Assembly: GCA_018268835.1 (NCBI GenBank)
Contig: JAFDVU010000040.1
Location: 1-44,343 of the forward strand
Direction: 5' to 3'
Origin: Acidobacteriota bacterium
Lineage (GTDB): Bacteria > Acidobacteriota > Terriglobia > Bryobacterales > Bryobacteraceae
DNA length: 44,343 nucleotides
This document shows positions 10,381 to 18,993 of the stretch, piece by piece. Positions within the stretch are counted from its first letter, which is position 1. Every line of letters starts with the position of its first letter. Position numbers and translations under genes: made by a program. The notes beneath the pieces were generated by a model that saw only the letters and a program-made list of their open reading frames with translations, did no database searches and was not told where the DNA came from.

Positions 10381-12579
10381 ATGAAGAACCGGTTCCTTCC
10401 CAGAGTAGTTTTCCTGTTGCTCGCCGCGGCCGCGGCGTCGATCGCTTTCCAGGCGGCGCCGGGCGCGGAGGCGTCGCGCTGGGCCGGGGAGGCCGCTCGG
10501 ACCACGATCGTGCGCGACGATTGGGGTATCGCGCACGTCTACGGAAAGACCGACGCGGACGCCGTCTTCGGCATGATCTACGCGCAGGCGGAGGACGATT
10601 TCAACCGCGTGGAGACCAACTACCTGGTGTCGATGGGGTGGCTGGCGCAGGCGGAGGGCGAGCCGCGGATTTACCAGGACCTGCGCGCGCGGCTCTTCAT
10701 CGATTCAGCGGATCTCAAGAAGCACTACGCGGAGAGTCCGGGTTGGCTGCGGGCGTTGATGACGGCCTGGGCGGACGGTCTCAACTTTTACCTGGCGAAG
10801 CACCCGGAGGTGAAGCCGCGGGTCATCCGCCGCTTCGAACCCTGGATGGCGCTCAGTTTCACCGAGGGCAGCATCGGCGGCGATGTGGAGCGCGTGAACC
10901 TGACGCAGCTTGCGGCGTTCTACGGGCAGGAGGTGGTGCCGGCGACCGGCGGTCCGCAACTGGCCGGGCGCAATTTGGATCAGGAACCGCGCGGATCGAA
11001 CGGGATCGCGATCGCGCCCTCGAACACGGAGGGGCATCACGCGCTGCTGCTGATCAATCCGCACACGTCGTTCTTTTTCCGCTCCGAGTTGCAGATGGCG
11101 AGCGAGGAGGGGTTGGACGCCTACGGGGCGAGCACGTGGGGGCAGTTCTTCATCTACCAGGGATTCAACGAGCGCACGGGTTGGATGCACACGTCGAGTG
11201 GGGTGGACGCGATTGACGAATACCTGGAGACCGTCAGCAAGCGTGACGGCCGCTACTACTACCGGTATGGCGGCGAAGAGCGTCCGCTGATCGCGCAGGA
11301 GATCACGGTGCCCTACTCGACGGACCACGGGATGGCGGAGAAGAAGTTCACGGTGTACCGCACCCATCACGGGCCGATCGTGCGCGAGGCGAATGGCAAG
11401 TGGGTCGCGGTACGGATGTTGCAGGAGCCAGTGAAGCAGTTGATGCAATCCTACCTGAGGACGAAAACCCACGATTACGCCTCGTATCGCAAGACCATGG
11501 AACTGGAGGCGAACTCGTCGAACAACACGATCTTCGCCGATTCGGCGGGTGACATCGCATACTTCCACGGCAACTTCATCCCGCGGCGTGACACGCGGTT
11601 CGACTGGACCAGGCCGGTGGACGGCAGCGATCCGGCGACCGAGTGGAAGGGGTCGCTATCGGTGGACGAGACGCCGCACCTGCTGAATCCGGCGAGCGGG
11701 TGGCTGTACAACTCGAACAACTGGCCGTGGTCGGCGGCGGGCGTGAGCAGTCCGAAGAAGGCGGACTATCCGGCGTACGTGGAGCAGGGCGGAGAATCGG
11801 CGCGCGGGTTGCACGCGATCAAAGTGCTGGAGAACAAGAAAGACTTCACGCTGGATTCGCTGATCGCGGCGGCGTACGACAGCTACCTGACGTGGTTCGA
11901 TAAGCCGCTGCCCGCGCTGATCAAAGCGTGGGACGAGACTCCGGCAGCGGATTCGCTGAAGGCGAAGTTGAGTCAGCAGGTAGCGGTCCTGCGCAGGTGG
12001 GATCAGCGGTGGGCGGTGAATTCGGTGGCCACGTCGCTCGCGGTGTTCTGGGGCGAGGAGATGCGACGCCGGGCGGGTGGCGGAGGACGATCCGCGGGGC
12101 TGGGGTTGGAAGAGTACATCGGCACGCGCGCGCCGCGCGAGCAGTTGCTGGAGGCGCTCTCCGCGGCGAGTGACCGGCTGCGGGCGGACTTCGGCAAGTG
12201 GCAGACGCCGTGGGGCGAGATCAACCGCTACCAGAGGCTGACCGGCGACATCGTGCAGCCGTTCAACGATGCGAAACCGAGCATCCCGGTGGGGTTCACG
12301 TCGTCGGTGTGGGGATCGCTGGCGAGCTTCGGGGCGCGGCCCTATCCGGGGACGAAGAAGTGGTATGGAACCAGCGGCAACAGCTTCGTCGCGGTGGTGG
12401 AGTTCGGCGAGAAAGTGCGTGCGAAGGCGGTGACGGCCGGCGGCGAGAGCGGGCATCCCGACTCGCGCCACTTCAACGATGAGGCCTTGCGCTACAGCAC
12501 GGGTGATTTACGCGACGTGTACTTCTACCGGGATCAGCTCAAGGGGCATACCGAACGCGAGTATCATCCGGGAGATTGA
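10381..12579 (+). CDS. Penicillin acylase family Ntn hydrolase, exported
   Basis: Members of this family cleave amide bonds (beta-lactam side chains, acyl-homoserine lactones, cyclic lipopeptides) after self-cleavage into two chains in the periplasm. The frame is open further upstream, but the ATG at 10381 gives a clear signal peptide (Lys/Arg then hydrophobic residues 8-24) and follows a purine-rich GGTGGAGAG. The 732-residue protein shows the family's N-terminal pattern VRDDWGIAHVYGKTDADAVF. The autocatalytic Gly-Ser is in EPRGSNGIAI: S206 would become the N-terminal nucleophile of the beta chain. A downstream ANSSNNTIFADSAGDIAYF segment fits the beta-subunit core. The real substrate is unknown; quorum-signal or peptide acylase roles are as likely as penicillin cleavage. 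Confidence 0.9.
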   Translation: MKNRFLPRVVFLLLAAAAASIAFQAAPGAEASRWAGEAARTTIVRDDWGIAHVYGKTDADAVFGMIYAQAEDDFNRVETNYLVSMGWLAQAEGEPRIYQDLRARLFIDSADLKKHYAESPGWLRALMTAWADGLNFYLAKHPEVKPRVIRRFEPWMALSFTEGSIGGDVERVNLTQLAAFYGQEVVPATGGPQLAGRNLDQEPRGSNGIAIAPSNTEGHHALLLINPHTSFFFRSELQMASEEGLDAYGASTWGQFFIYQGFNERTGWMHTSSGVDAIDEYLETVSKRDGRYYYRYGGEERPLIAQEITVPYSTDHGMAEKKFTVYRTHHGPIVREANGKWVAVRMLQEPVKQLMQSYLRTKTHDYASYRKTMELEANSSNNTIFADSAGDIAYFHGNFIPRRDTRFDWTRPVDGSDPATEWKGSLSVDETPHLLNPASGWLYNSNNWPWSAAGVSSPKKADYPAYVEQGGESARGLHAIKVLENKKDFTLDSLIAAAYDSYLTWFDKPLPALIKAWDETPAADSLKAKLSQQVAVLRRWDQRWAVNSVATSLAVFWGEEMRRRAGGGGRSAGLGLEEYIGTRAPREQLLEALSAASDRLRADFGKWQTPWGEINRYQRLTGDIVQPFNDAKPSIPVGFTSSVWGSLASFGARPYPGTKKWYGTSGNSFVAVVEFGEKVRAKAVTAGGESGHPDSRHFNDEALRYSTGDLRDVYFYRDQLKGHTEREYHPGD

Positions 12580-12584
12580 GGGGC

Positions 12585-12611
12585 GACTCCGCGCTGACGC
12601 GGCGCGGAGTC
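12585..12611. repeat. 9-bp stem-loop after the acylase gene
   Basis: GACTCCGCG (12585-12593) and CGCGGAGTC (12603-12611) are perfect inverted arms around a nine-base loop, five bases after the acylase stop. There is no T-run, so it is at best a weak or factor-assisted terminator between the two convergent genes. Confidence 0.6.
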
Positions 12612-12626
12612 CGGTCCGATCCAAAG

Positions 12627-12644
12627 GCAGGCCGGGAGGCCTGC
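12627..12644. repeat. REP-like palindrome between convergent genes
   Basis: GCAGGCC (12627-12633) and GGCCTGC (12638-12644) form a perfect 7-bp stem around GGGA. The composition and position (a 70-bp gap between converging genes) resemble short repeated extragenic palindromes seen in many GC-rich genomes. Only one copy occurs in the window, so repetition is inference. Confidence 0.45.
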
Positions 12645-12649
12645 GCTAC

Positions 12650-14098
12650 TCAGTCTTCCGGGATGGCGAACTTGTCGCCGGTGTCCGCGACCCACTGTTT
12701 CAGGCGCGCGATGGCCTTGCGCCGCTGGGCGCGGTACTTGTTGTTCTGCGCCAGATTGGCCTCCTCGTAGGGATCGTCCTCCAGGTTGAAGAGCAGCCAC
12801 GAGTGGTTTTCGAAGCACACATACTTCCATCCGTCGCGCGTGACGATGCCGCGGTAGGGCGTATTGATGCTGTCAGGGTGCCCCGTGGGAATCACGTTCT
12901 GCAGGTAGACGGAATCCGGTGCCGGCGGACTGCCGCCGCGCGCGAGGCGGTAGCCGGAGAGGTCGGTGCCCTCCATCCACTCGGGCTTGGCGATGCCGCA
13001 AAGACCGAGCGTCGTGGGCGCGATATCGGCGGTGTTGGAGAGCACCGGGAAGCGTCCGTTGCGGCCCATGTAGCGGGTCTGGCCGCCGGTGAAAAGTAAG
13101 GGTGTGTGGATGGACTCGTTGTAGGGGTTGGTCTTGCGAAACATGCCGTGGGAGCCGTGGGAATCCCCGTGGTCGGCGAAGAACATGACGTGGGTGTTGT
13201 CGGCGAGTCCGGACTCCTGGAGGGCGTGGATGACGCGGCCGTAGTTCCAGTCGAGATTCTCGATCATGGCGTAGTAGCCGGCAAGCTCGCGGCGGGCCTG
13301 TTCGCGGATGGTTTTGGAGTGCGCGACGTTGAGGCGGAGCTCGAGGCGCTCGGGGTTGTACTTCTCCATGAACTCGGCGGGCGCGATGTAGGGATCGTGC
13401 GGCGGTTGGACGCTGAGCGATGCGAAGAAAGGTTTGACACGGCCGTTCTTGCGCTCTTCGGCGCGCTCCTTGAGGTAATCGAGCAGCAGGTTGGTGAGCT
13501 GATCGGTCTCGTAGCCGTTGAGCCGGTAGTGGAACGCGTCCTTGCCGGCGCCTCCGTGGACCCAGCAATCCCACTGGCTGTTGTTGTTCTCATAGCCGAC
13601 CCACTTTTTGAAGCCGCCGCGGCGGTTGGGGTCGGTGATGAAGAAGGCGGCGCGGCCCTGCGATTCGTGGAAGCCGCCGAGGTGCCACTTGCCGAAGTAG
13701 GCGGTGTCATAGCCGTTGGAGTTGAAGACGTCGGCGATGGTCTTCTGTCCGGCGGGCAGGGGGTACTCATGGCCGGGTACGCAGTGGTGCGGGTAGCGGC
13801 TGGTAAGCAGGGTGCCGCGGAAGGGGCAGCAGAGCGGGAAACCGGAGACGTGGTTGGTGAAGTTCACGCCGTTGACTTCGGCGCGCTCCAGCCACGGTGT
13901 ACGCGCGTTGGGGTCGCCGTTGAAGGGCAGCGCTTGCGCGCGGAACTGGTCGCCGAACATCCAGATGACGTTGGGGTGTTCGTCGCGCTGGGGCTGCGGA
14001 ATATGGGTGCCCGCGGGGGGCAGCGTGCTCTGCTGGGCCTGCGCGGCGAGCGCGCCGCCGGCTACGGTAGCGGTCTGCAGGAAGGTTCGACGATTCAT
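12650..14098 (-). CDS. Tat-exported sulfatase (formylglycine type)
   Basis: Sulfatases hydrolyse sulfate esters using a formylglycine made from a Cys in CxPxR. The 482-residue protein starts with a Tat-like signal (MNRRTFLQTATVAGGALA), so it is probably exported folded. Sulfatase features are the N-terminal VIWMFGDQFRAQ metal-site strand, the active-site motif LCCPFRGTLLTSRYPHH with C90-P92-R94, GKWHLGG, and FFADHGDSHGSHGM carrying the second metal-binding Asp/His set. The fourth position of the motif is Phe rather than the usual Ser, but the minimal CxPxR core is kept. It lies 15 bp downstream of the Oar-like receptor gene on the same strand, so the two are probably co-transcribed. That suggests action on a sulfated glycan. 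Exact substrate unknown. Confidence 0.93.
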   Translation of the reverse strand: MNRRTFLQTATVAGGALAAQAQQSTLPPAGTHIPQPQRDEHPNVIWMFGDQFRAQALPFNGDPNARTPWLERAEVNGVNFTNHVSGFPLCCPFRGTLLTSRYPHHCVPGHEYPLPAGQKTIADVFNSNGYDTAYFGKWHLGGFHESQGRAAFFITDPNRRGGFKKWVGYENNNSQWDCWVHGGAGKDAFHYRLNGYETDQLTNLLLDYLKERAEERKNGRVKPFFASLSVQPPHDPYIAPAEFMEKYNPERLELRLNVAHSKTIREQARRELAGYYAMIENLDWNYGRVIHALQESGLADNTHVMFFADHGDSHGSHGMFRKTNPYNESIHTPLLFTGGQTRYMGRNGRFPVLSNTADIAPTTLGLCGIAKPEWMEGTDLSGYRLARGGSPPAPDSVYLQNVIPTGHPDSINTPYRGIVTRDGWKYVCFENHSWLLFNLEDDPYEEANLAQNNKYRAQRRKAIARLKQWVADTGDKFAIPED

Positions 14099-14113
14099 GA
14101 GGTCCTCAGTCTG

Positions 14114-17100
14114 TTAGAAAAGCAGCTTCAAGGCGAACTGTAACACCCTTGGCTGGTTCGCCTGCGAACTGACGACGCCGAACGCCGGCGAGCCGAAGGT
14201 AGTATTGGGCGGCGCGAAGATAGGTGTGTTGGTGAGATTGAACGCTTCAGCGCGGAACTGCAACGTAAGCTTCTCCACGAGCCGGGTGTCTTTGATGAGA
14301 GAGAGATCGAAGTTGTGGGTGACGTCGCTGCGGGCGCCGTTGAAGGTGCGGGGCGTGTTGCCGAACTGGTATGCCGGTGGATTGCTGAAGACGCTCGTAT
14401 CGAACCAGTGGGCGGGCGTGGGATTGCTGATGCCCGGGTTGACACCGTTCCAGTTGGGGCGCTGGCCGCCTCCTTGCGAGTAGGTTCCGTTCACCGCGGA
14501 AGTGATTCCGAGCGGGCTGCCGCTATAAAGGGAGGCGATGACGCCGATCTGCCAGCCGCCGAGCAGATGACCGGCCGGACCGCGCTGGTCGCGGTGGAAG
14601 GGAAGGGCGTACACGCCGTTGAGGATCAGGCGATGAGTCTGGTCGAGGGCGGAAGGGCTGCGCTCGGCGCGGAGATTGTTGAAGTCCTGGATGCCGCCGT
14701 TGCTGAGCGTTTCGCCGCCGAACGTGCCGGTGCCGTAGTCCAACATTTTGGAGTAGGTGTAGGCGGCTTCAAGGGTCAGACCCCGGGCGTAGCGCTTGGA
14801 GACGCGCACCTGGAGCGCGTTGTAGCTGGAGTTGCCCCAACTCGCCTGTGTGCTGGTCACGCCGGTGAACTGAGGATACGGGCGCAGAAGTTGCGCCTGC
14901 GCGACTTTGGCGGCGGCCAGAGAGCCGACCGAGATCTGCCCGTAGAACGGGTTCGCGACAAGTGTGCGGAGGCCATCGCCGAGGGCGAGAGCGGAATCTG
15001 GCAACTGGTCGAGTTGCAGGTTGAGGGGGAACTTCACGGCATGGGTTCCGACGTAGGCCACGTCGAGCAGCACGGAGCGCGGGAGTTCTCGCTGGATATC
15101 GAAGTTCCACTGGTACGTGAACGGGGTGACATTGCCGCGATCGTAGAATGTGATTCCCTGTCCGAGGAGAGTCGCGGCGCCGAGAGAACTGCCGGTGGCA
15201 GCGTTGAGGCCGTTGGGGTAGGGATTGGAGAAGGAGACGACTGGATTGACGCCGTCCAGGCTGGTGACGATACCGGTGGCCGCGCTGAAGCCGCTGATGC
15301 CGAAGCCGTCGGGTGCGCCGCCGATGCCCCAATTGGTGCCGTAGAACACGCCCGCACCGGCGCGGATCACGGTCTTGGGCATCAGGTGCCAGGCGAAACC
15401 GACGCGCGGAGCGAAGTTGTTGGCATCGACCTGGGAATCGTAGCGAGATGCACCGTTGACGCCGACGAAGGAGAGCGCGCCCTTGAGGTTGAGTCCCGGG
15501 GCATTGAGGGGAGGCGTAGCGCCATAAGCGAAGTTGGTGAGCTGATTGAAACGGTCCGTACGCGGCGTCTCGAGTTCGTAGCGCAGGCCGAGGTTGAGGG
15601 TAAAGTTGCGGGCGATCTTCCATTCATCCTGAACGAAGCCGGCGTAGTACTTCGACTGGAGCGCCAGCGCCGGAACGGGTGTCACGGAGCCGCCGGGGAT
15701 TCCGAGCAGGAACGTGGCCAGCGCGTTGCCGGCTGTGACGCTGGACTGCGTAGGGTTGGGACCCTGTGTGAAGCCCGGTCCAAAGCTGAAATCATTGCTG
15801 GCGTCGCCAGGCTGCAGGGTGTTGAACTGGACCACCCGGAATTCTCCGCCCATCTTGATGCTGTGGGCGCCGGCGTTTTTGGTTATGCTGCCCTGAAGCG
15901 CGTAGTTGTTCATGCCGAAAGCGATCGCACCGGTCTCACCTAGCGTGCCGCCGCGGGAGCTGTTAGCGATGGAACTGCTCACGTTGTAGCCGGTGATGTC
16001 GATGGCGGGGAACGAAGGTGGGAAGCCCACCTGCGCGGCCAGCCCGGCAGGAAAACCGAGAGTGGAAATGTCGAATCCGAGGCTGAGCGGATTGCGGAAG
16101 TTGGATAGCCGCGAGAAAGAGGCGCGCAGCGTGCCGAGCAGACTAGGGGAGAAAATCCGGTCCACCTGCGAGACAGCATTGTAGCGCGTGAAGTCCTGGG
16201 GACCGAAGGCGGGTGAACCCATGTTCTGCGGGCCGTAGGGGGAGGCGCGGGTCCACGGGGTGTCGTCGTAGGAGTAGCGGAGGAAGAAGCGGGTGTTGTC
16301 TGTGAAGTTGTGGTCCAGGCGGGTACTGAAGGTGTTCTTCTGGATCTGGTTGCCGTCGGTGCGGACGTAGTTGTTCGCGCCGGTAATGGGGTTGCCGGCG
16401 GCGTTGGGCGCGGGCCAGTATTTCAGGATGCGCGCGGCGACGGGGTCGATGCGGGTGGAGGGGATGATGTTGCCGGGGAAGGGGCTGCGCACATAACTAC
16501 CGCCGCTCGGATTAACACGGGTGGTGGAGGGATCGTAGATGACGACGGAGTTGCCCGCGCCATTTCGGAGCTGACTGAAATCGCCGGTGAGGCTGATCGG
16601 GTCGGGGACGGTGGCGGTGTACGTGACGCCCTGAACGAAACGCACCAGTTCCGCGCTCACGAAGAAGAAGGTGCGGTTGTGGCCGTCGTAGAGGTGGGGG
16701 AGCACGACGGGGCCTCCGAGGGTGCCGCCGAACTGGTTGAACTTGAATGGTGGGGGAGTGCGTCCCGCCTGGTTGGCGAAGAAATCGTTGCTGTTGAGTT
16801 TATCGTTGCGCAGGAATTCGTAGAGGTCACCATGCAGGTTGTTGGTGCCGGACTTGGTCACGACATTGAAGACGCCGCCGGCCGCACGGCCGTATTCGGC
16901 GGAGAAGTTGTTGGTCTCGACTTTGAATTCCTGCACAGAATCGGCGTTGGCGTAGATGATGGGCTGGTTCTGGGCAGCGGCGGTGTTGGGCGCGCCGTCG
17001 AGCAGGAATTCGTTGGCGTTGCCGGGCGAACCGTTGATGGAAACGGAGGAGGTGCTGATCTGATCGACGGGGAGATCGCTCATGCCGCGGGCGATGCGCA

Positions 17101-17614
17101 CGCCGGGGACGAGTTCCCCGAGGGCGTAAGGGTTGCGGCCGAGAAGCGGGAGTTCCACGACCTGCCGGCCCTGGACGACGCCACCGACGGAATGCGTTTC
17201 GGTATCGAGCAACGCCGCCTCGGCCTGTACCTGCATAGTTTGGTTCATGGTGCCGACCTGGAGTTGGATGTCCAGACGGAGGTCCTGGCCCACTTGGAGT
17301 TGGATGGCGTTGCGGGTGACGGTGCCGAACCCGGTCTGGTTCACGGAGAGCGAGTATGTGCCCGGGGACAGTGCGGGGGCGGTGTAGTAGCCGTCGCCGT
17401 TGGTGGTCAGTTCTCTCTTGAAGCCAGTTGCGGTTTGAGTGAGAGTGATCTTCGCGTCGGGGACGATGGCGCCGGCCTGATCGGTCACCTGTCCGGTGAT
17501 CTGGCCAGTCTGGGTGAACGCGGGCACTGCCGACACGAATGAGAGCAGGAGGAGAGCACCGAGGCTGGAAAGTAGCCGGTAGCCGCGCCGATCGAATGGT
17601 ACACAGCGATCCAT
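14114..17614 (-). CDS. Oar-like TonB-dependent outer-membrane protein with carboxypeptidase-regulatory domain
   Basis: Large outer-membrane beta-barrel of the Oar/TonB-dependent receptor type abundant in Acidobacteriota; such proteins are thought to import oligomers. The 1166-residue protein has a hydrophobic signal segment (about residues 13-32). A carboxypeptidase-regulatory beta-sandwich follows (ITGQVTDQAGAIVPDAKITL, about 38-120), then a plug-like region (VVELPLLGRNPYALGELVPG, about 150-260; GRAAGGVFNVVTKSGTN). The rest is barrel, ending in FALKLLF with the terminal Phe typical of barrel insertion signals. Upstream lies TTGGCT-17-TATAAC, a good promoter that would start transcription at or next to the ATG. 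The sulfatase gene follows 15 bp downstream. A regulator-like gene is divergent. The ligand is unknown. Confidence 0.92.
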   Translation of the reverse strand: MDRCVPFDRRGYRLLSSLGALLLLSFVSAVPAFTQTGQITGQVTDQAGAIVPDAKITLTQTATGFKRELTTNGDGYYTAPALSPGTYSLSVNQTGFGTVTRNAIQLQVGQDLRLDIQLQVGTMNQTMQVQAEAALLDTETHSVGGVVQGRQVVELPLLGRNPYALGELVPGVRIARGMSDLPVDQISTSSVSINGSPGNANEFLLDGAPNTAAAQNQPIIYANADSVQEFKVETNNFSAEYGRAAGGVFNVVTKSGTNNLHGDLYEFLRNDKLNSNDFFANQAGRTPPPFKFNQFGGTLGGPVVLPHLYDGHNRTFFFVSAELVRFVQGVTYTATVPDPISLTGDFSQLRNGAGNSVVIYDPSTTRVNPSGGSYVRSPFPGNIIPSTRIDPVAARILKYWPAPNAAGNPITGANNYVRTDGNQIQKNTFSTRLDHNFTDNTRFFLRYSYDDTPWTRASPYGPQNMGSPAFGPQDFTRYNAVSQVDRIFSPSLLGTLRASFSRLSNFRNPLSLGFDISTLGFPAGLAAQVGFPPSFPAIDITGYNVSSSIANSSRGGTLGETGAIAFGMNNYALQGSITKNAGAHSIKMGGEFRVVQFNTLQPGDASNDFSFGPGFTQGPNPTQSSVTAGNALATFLLGIPGGSVTPVPALALQSKYYAGFVQDEWKIARNFTLNLGLRYELETPRTDRFNQLTNFAYGATPPLNAPGLNLKGALSFVGVNGASRYDSQVDANNFAPRVGFAWHLMPKTVIRAGAGVFYGTNWGIGGAPDGFGISGFSAATGIVTSLDGVNPVVSFSNPYPNGLNAATGSSLGAATLLGQGITFYDRGNVTPFTYQWNFDIQRELPRSVLLDVAYVGTHAVKFPLNLQLDQLPDSALALGDGLRTLVANPFYGQISVGSLAAAKVAQAQLLRPYPQFTGVTSTQASWGNSSYNALQVRVSKRYARGLTLEAAYTYSKMLDYGTGTFGGETLSNGGIQDFNNLRAERSPSALDQTHRLILNGVYALPFHRDQRGPAGHLLGGWQIGVIASLYSGSPLGITSAVNGTYSQGGGQRPNWNGVNPGISNPTPAHWFDTSVFSNPPAYQFGNTPRTFNGARSDVTHNFDLSLIKDTRLVEKLTLQFRAEAFNLTNTPIFAPPNTTFGSPAFGVVSSQANQPRVLQFALKLLF

Positions 17615-17620
17615 GGGTCG

Positions 17621-17649
17621 GTTATATCCCGAGCGCGGAGCGCAGCCAA
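17621..17649 (-). promoter_or_regulatory. Promoter for the receptor-sulfatase operon
   Basis: On the minus strand, TTGGCT (17644-17649) and TATAAC (17621-17626) are separated by 17 bases, a good sigma-70-type pair. The expected transcription start falls at about 17613-17615, on the ATG at 17614, implying a leaderless or nearly leaderless mRNA. Confidence 0.6.
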
Positions 17650-17750
17650 CGTTCTACCAGTTAGCTGGGACGTTCCGTCGTTCTGTCCTATAACCGCTTT
17701 GTATGGAGGGGATTACAGACAGGCGGCGCCACGTTACGCGTACGTTACGC
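17649..17750. promoter_or_regulatory. ACGTT direct repeats in the divergent promoter region
   Basis: ACGTTC occurs at 17649-17654 and 17670-17675 (21 bp apart, two helical turns). ACGTTACGC occurs at 17731-17739 and 17742-17750 (11 bp apart, one turn). The first copy touches the -35 box of the receptor gene, and the last lies at the -35 position of the regulator-like gene. This is the layout expected for a regulator that binds as an ordered array. The binding protein is unknown; the divergent gene product is one candidate. Confidence 0.45.
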
Positions 17751-17765
17751 CGCGCGGTGCGGTGA

Positions 17766-17771
17766 TATAAT
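17766..17771 (+). promoter_or_regulatory. -10 box (TATAAT) for the regulator-like gene
   Basis: A perfect TATAAT overlaps the first possible ATG (17770) and ends 16 bases before the next in-frame ATG (17788). It argues that 17788 is the real start. TTACGC at 17745-17750 is a weak -35 candidate, 15 bases upstream. Confidence 0.5.
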
Positions 17772-17787
17772 GACGGCCATACTCGTT

Positions 17788-18972
17788 ATGGGGGCTCCCC
17801 CAACAGCCCGGGCCGCCACTGCGCTATCGGACGCGGACCGTCAGAGAGTCGAAGGCCACCTGGAGGCGTTGCTCGAGTCGGACGCGTTCTCGAGCAGCAG
17901 GCGATGCAGGGAGTTTTTGCGCTACATCGTCAAGGAGACTCTGGAAGGGCGGGGGGCGGCGATCAAGGAGCGCACGATCGCCATAGACGTGTTCGGCAAG
18001 AGCGCCGATTTCGATTCGCAGAGTGAATCGATCGTCCGCGTGAAAGCGAACGATGTGCGCAAGCGGTTGGCGCAGGCGTACAGTTCGGGGCTGGCCGACG
18101 ACATCCGGATTGCCCTCCCGGTGGGAGCTTATCAGCCGGAGATACAGTTTGCAGAGCGCGAGGCCCCTCCTGCGGTGGCGGGGGTGGAGCGGCCACGAGG
18201 GCGGTGGCGGTGGCCGGTCCTGGTAAGTGCGGTGTGTTTGGCGGCGACGGCCGCGGTCGCGCACTGGATGCATCCTGCCCAGCCGTTCGACGAGTTGTGG
18301 GCTCCCTTCGTGGCGCCCGGACACGCAGTACTGATGTCGCTACCGGCTCCGACGGTTCTCGAGATACCCCATCCGGAGCATTGGCTGCCGCTGCGCGAGC
18401 ACGATGCAATTCCTACGTCCGAGCTCGACGAGGCGGAAACCTATACGGGGTTGGGAGCAGCGTACGGAGCGGCGCGTTTCGCCGAGCAACTTGCTTCGCG
18501 CGGGAAGACGTTCTACCTGAAATTCGGACAGGACGTGACCTTCGCCGATTTGCGTCAGGGCCCGGCTATCTTGTTGGGCGCGATGACTTCTCAGTGGACG
18601 GTAGACATCACGCAGAGCCTGCGGCTCCGCTTGGAGAAAGCAGACGGGTTCAACCGGATTGTGGATACATCCACGGCGAATCGCTACTGGGAGCCGATCC
18701 CGGCAAGTGCGAATCATCCCAACGCGGAGAGTTTCGCGCTGGTGACGCGGCTGCTGGCGTCGGAGTCCGGGCACCCGCTGCTGATGGCGTCGGGCCTGAG
18801 CGCGCGCGACACCCAGGCGGCGGTTGAATTTCTGACCAGCGCCCCTTGTTTCGAGCAGTTCACGCGCCAGGCGCCCGATTGGCCGAAGAAGAACTTTCAG
18901 GTCGTGCTGCGCGCTTTCGTGCACGGGCACTCGCCGGGGTCACCGACGATCGTGACGTGGCACGTATGGTAG
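17788..18972 (+). CDS. One-TM protein with SESIVRVKANDVRKRL N-terminal domain, regulator-like
   Basis: I recognise the N-terminal domain (about residues 15-120: FLRYIVKETLEGRG, ERTIAIDVFGK, SESIVRVKANDVRKRLAQ, IALPVGAYQPE) as one common in Acidobacteriota and some rhizobial adenylate-cyclase-like or TPR proteins. Its exact function is not established, though the small basic helical fold suggests nucleic-acid or signal binding. A single membrane helix follows (about 142-160), then a roughly 230-residue C-terminal part that I do not recognise. A TATAAT covers the upstream ATG at 17770, so the ATG at 17788 is preferred (394 residues; the longer form has 400). It is divergent from the Oar-like receptor with shared repeats between them. 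I infer, without proof, a role in controlling that operon. Confidence 0.75.
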   Translation: MGAPPTARAATALSDADRQRVEGHLEALLESDAFSSSRRCREFLRYIVKETLEGRGAAIKERTIAIDVFGKSADFDSQSESIVRVKANDVRKRLAQAYSSGLADDIRIALPVGAYQPEIQFAEREAPPAVAGVERPRGRWRWPVLVSAVCLAATAAVAHWMHPAQPFDELWAPFVAPGHAVLMSLPAPTVLEIPHPEHWLPLREHDAIPTSELDEAETYTGLGAAYGAARFAEQLASRGKTFYLKFGQDVTFADLRQGPAILLGAMTSQWTVDITQSLRLRLEKADGFNRIVDTSTANRYWEPIPASANHPNAESFALVTRLLASESGHPLLMASGLSARDTQAAVEFLTSAPCFEQFTRQAPDWPKKNFQVVLRAFVHGHSPGSPTIVTWHVW

Positions 18973-18985
18973 CCGGGAGCCCGGC
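18972..18985. repeat. Short hairpin between convergent genes
   Basis: GCCGG-GAGC-CCGGC begins on the last base of the regulator-like gene's TAG and fills most of the 21-bp gap to the stop of the GH2 gene. It may help end transcription from both sides, but there is no T-run on either strand. Confidence 0.45.
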
Positions 18986-18993
18986 GGTTGTGA

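Noticed and set aside
14315..15943. A 542-codon plus-strand frame opposite the Oar-like receptor gene
   Set aside because: No domain, no ribosome-binding site, and the opposite strand encodes a clear barrel protein with signal peptide and terminal Phe.
17770..17787. ATG at 17770 as start of the regulator-like gene
   Set aside because: It lies within a perfect TATAAT box, so it would not be transcribed from that promoter; the in-frame ATG at 17788 fits better. Not excluded if another promoter is used.
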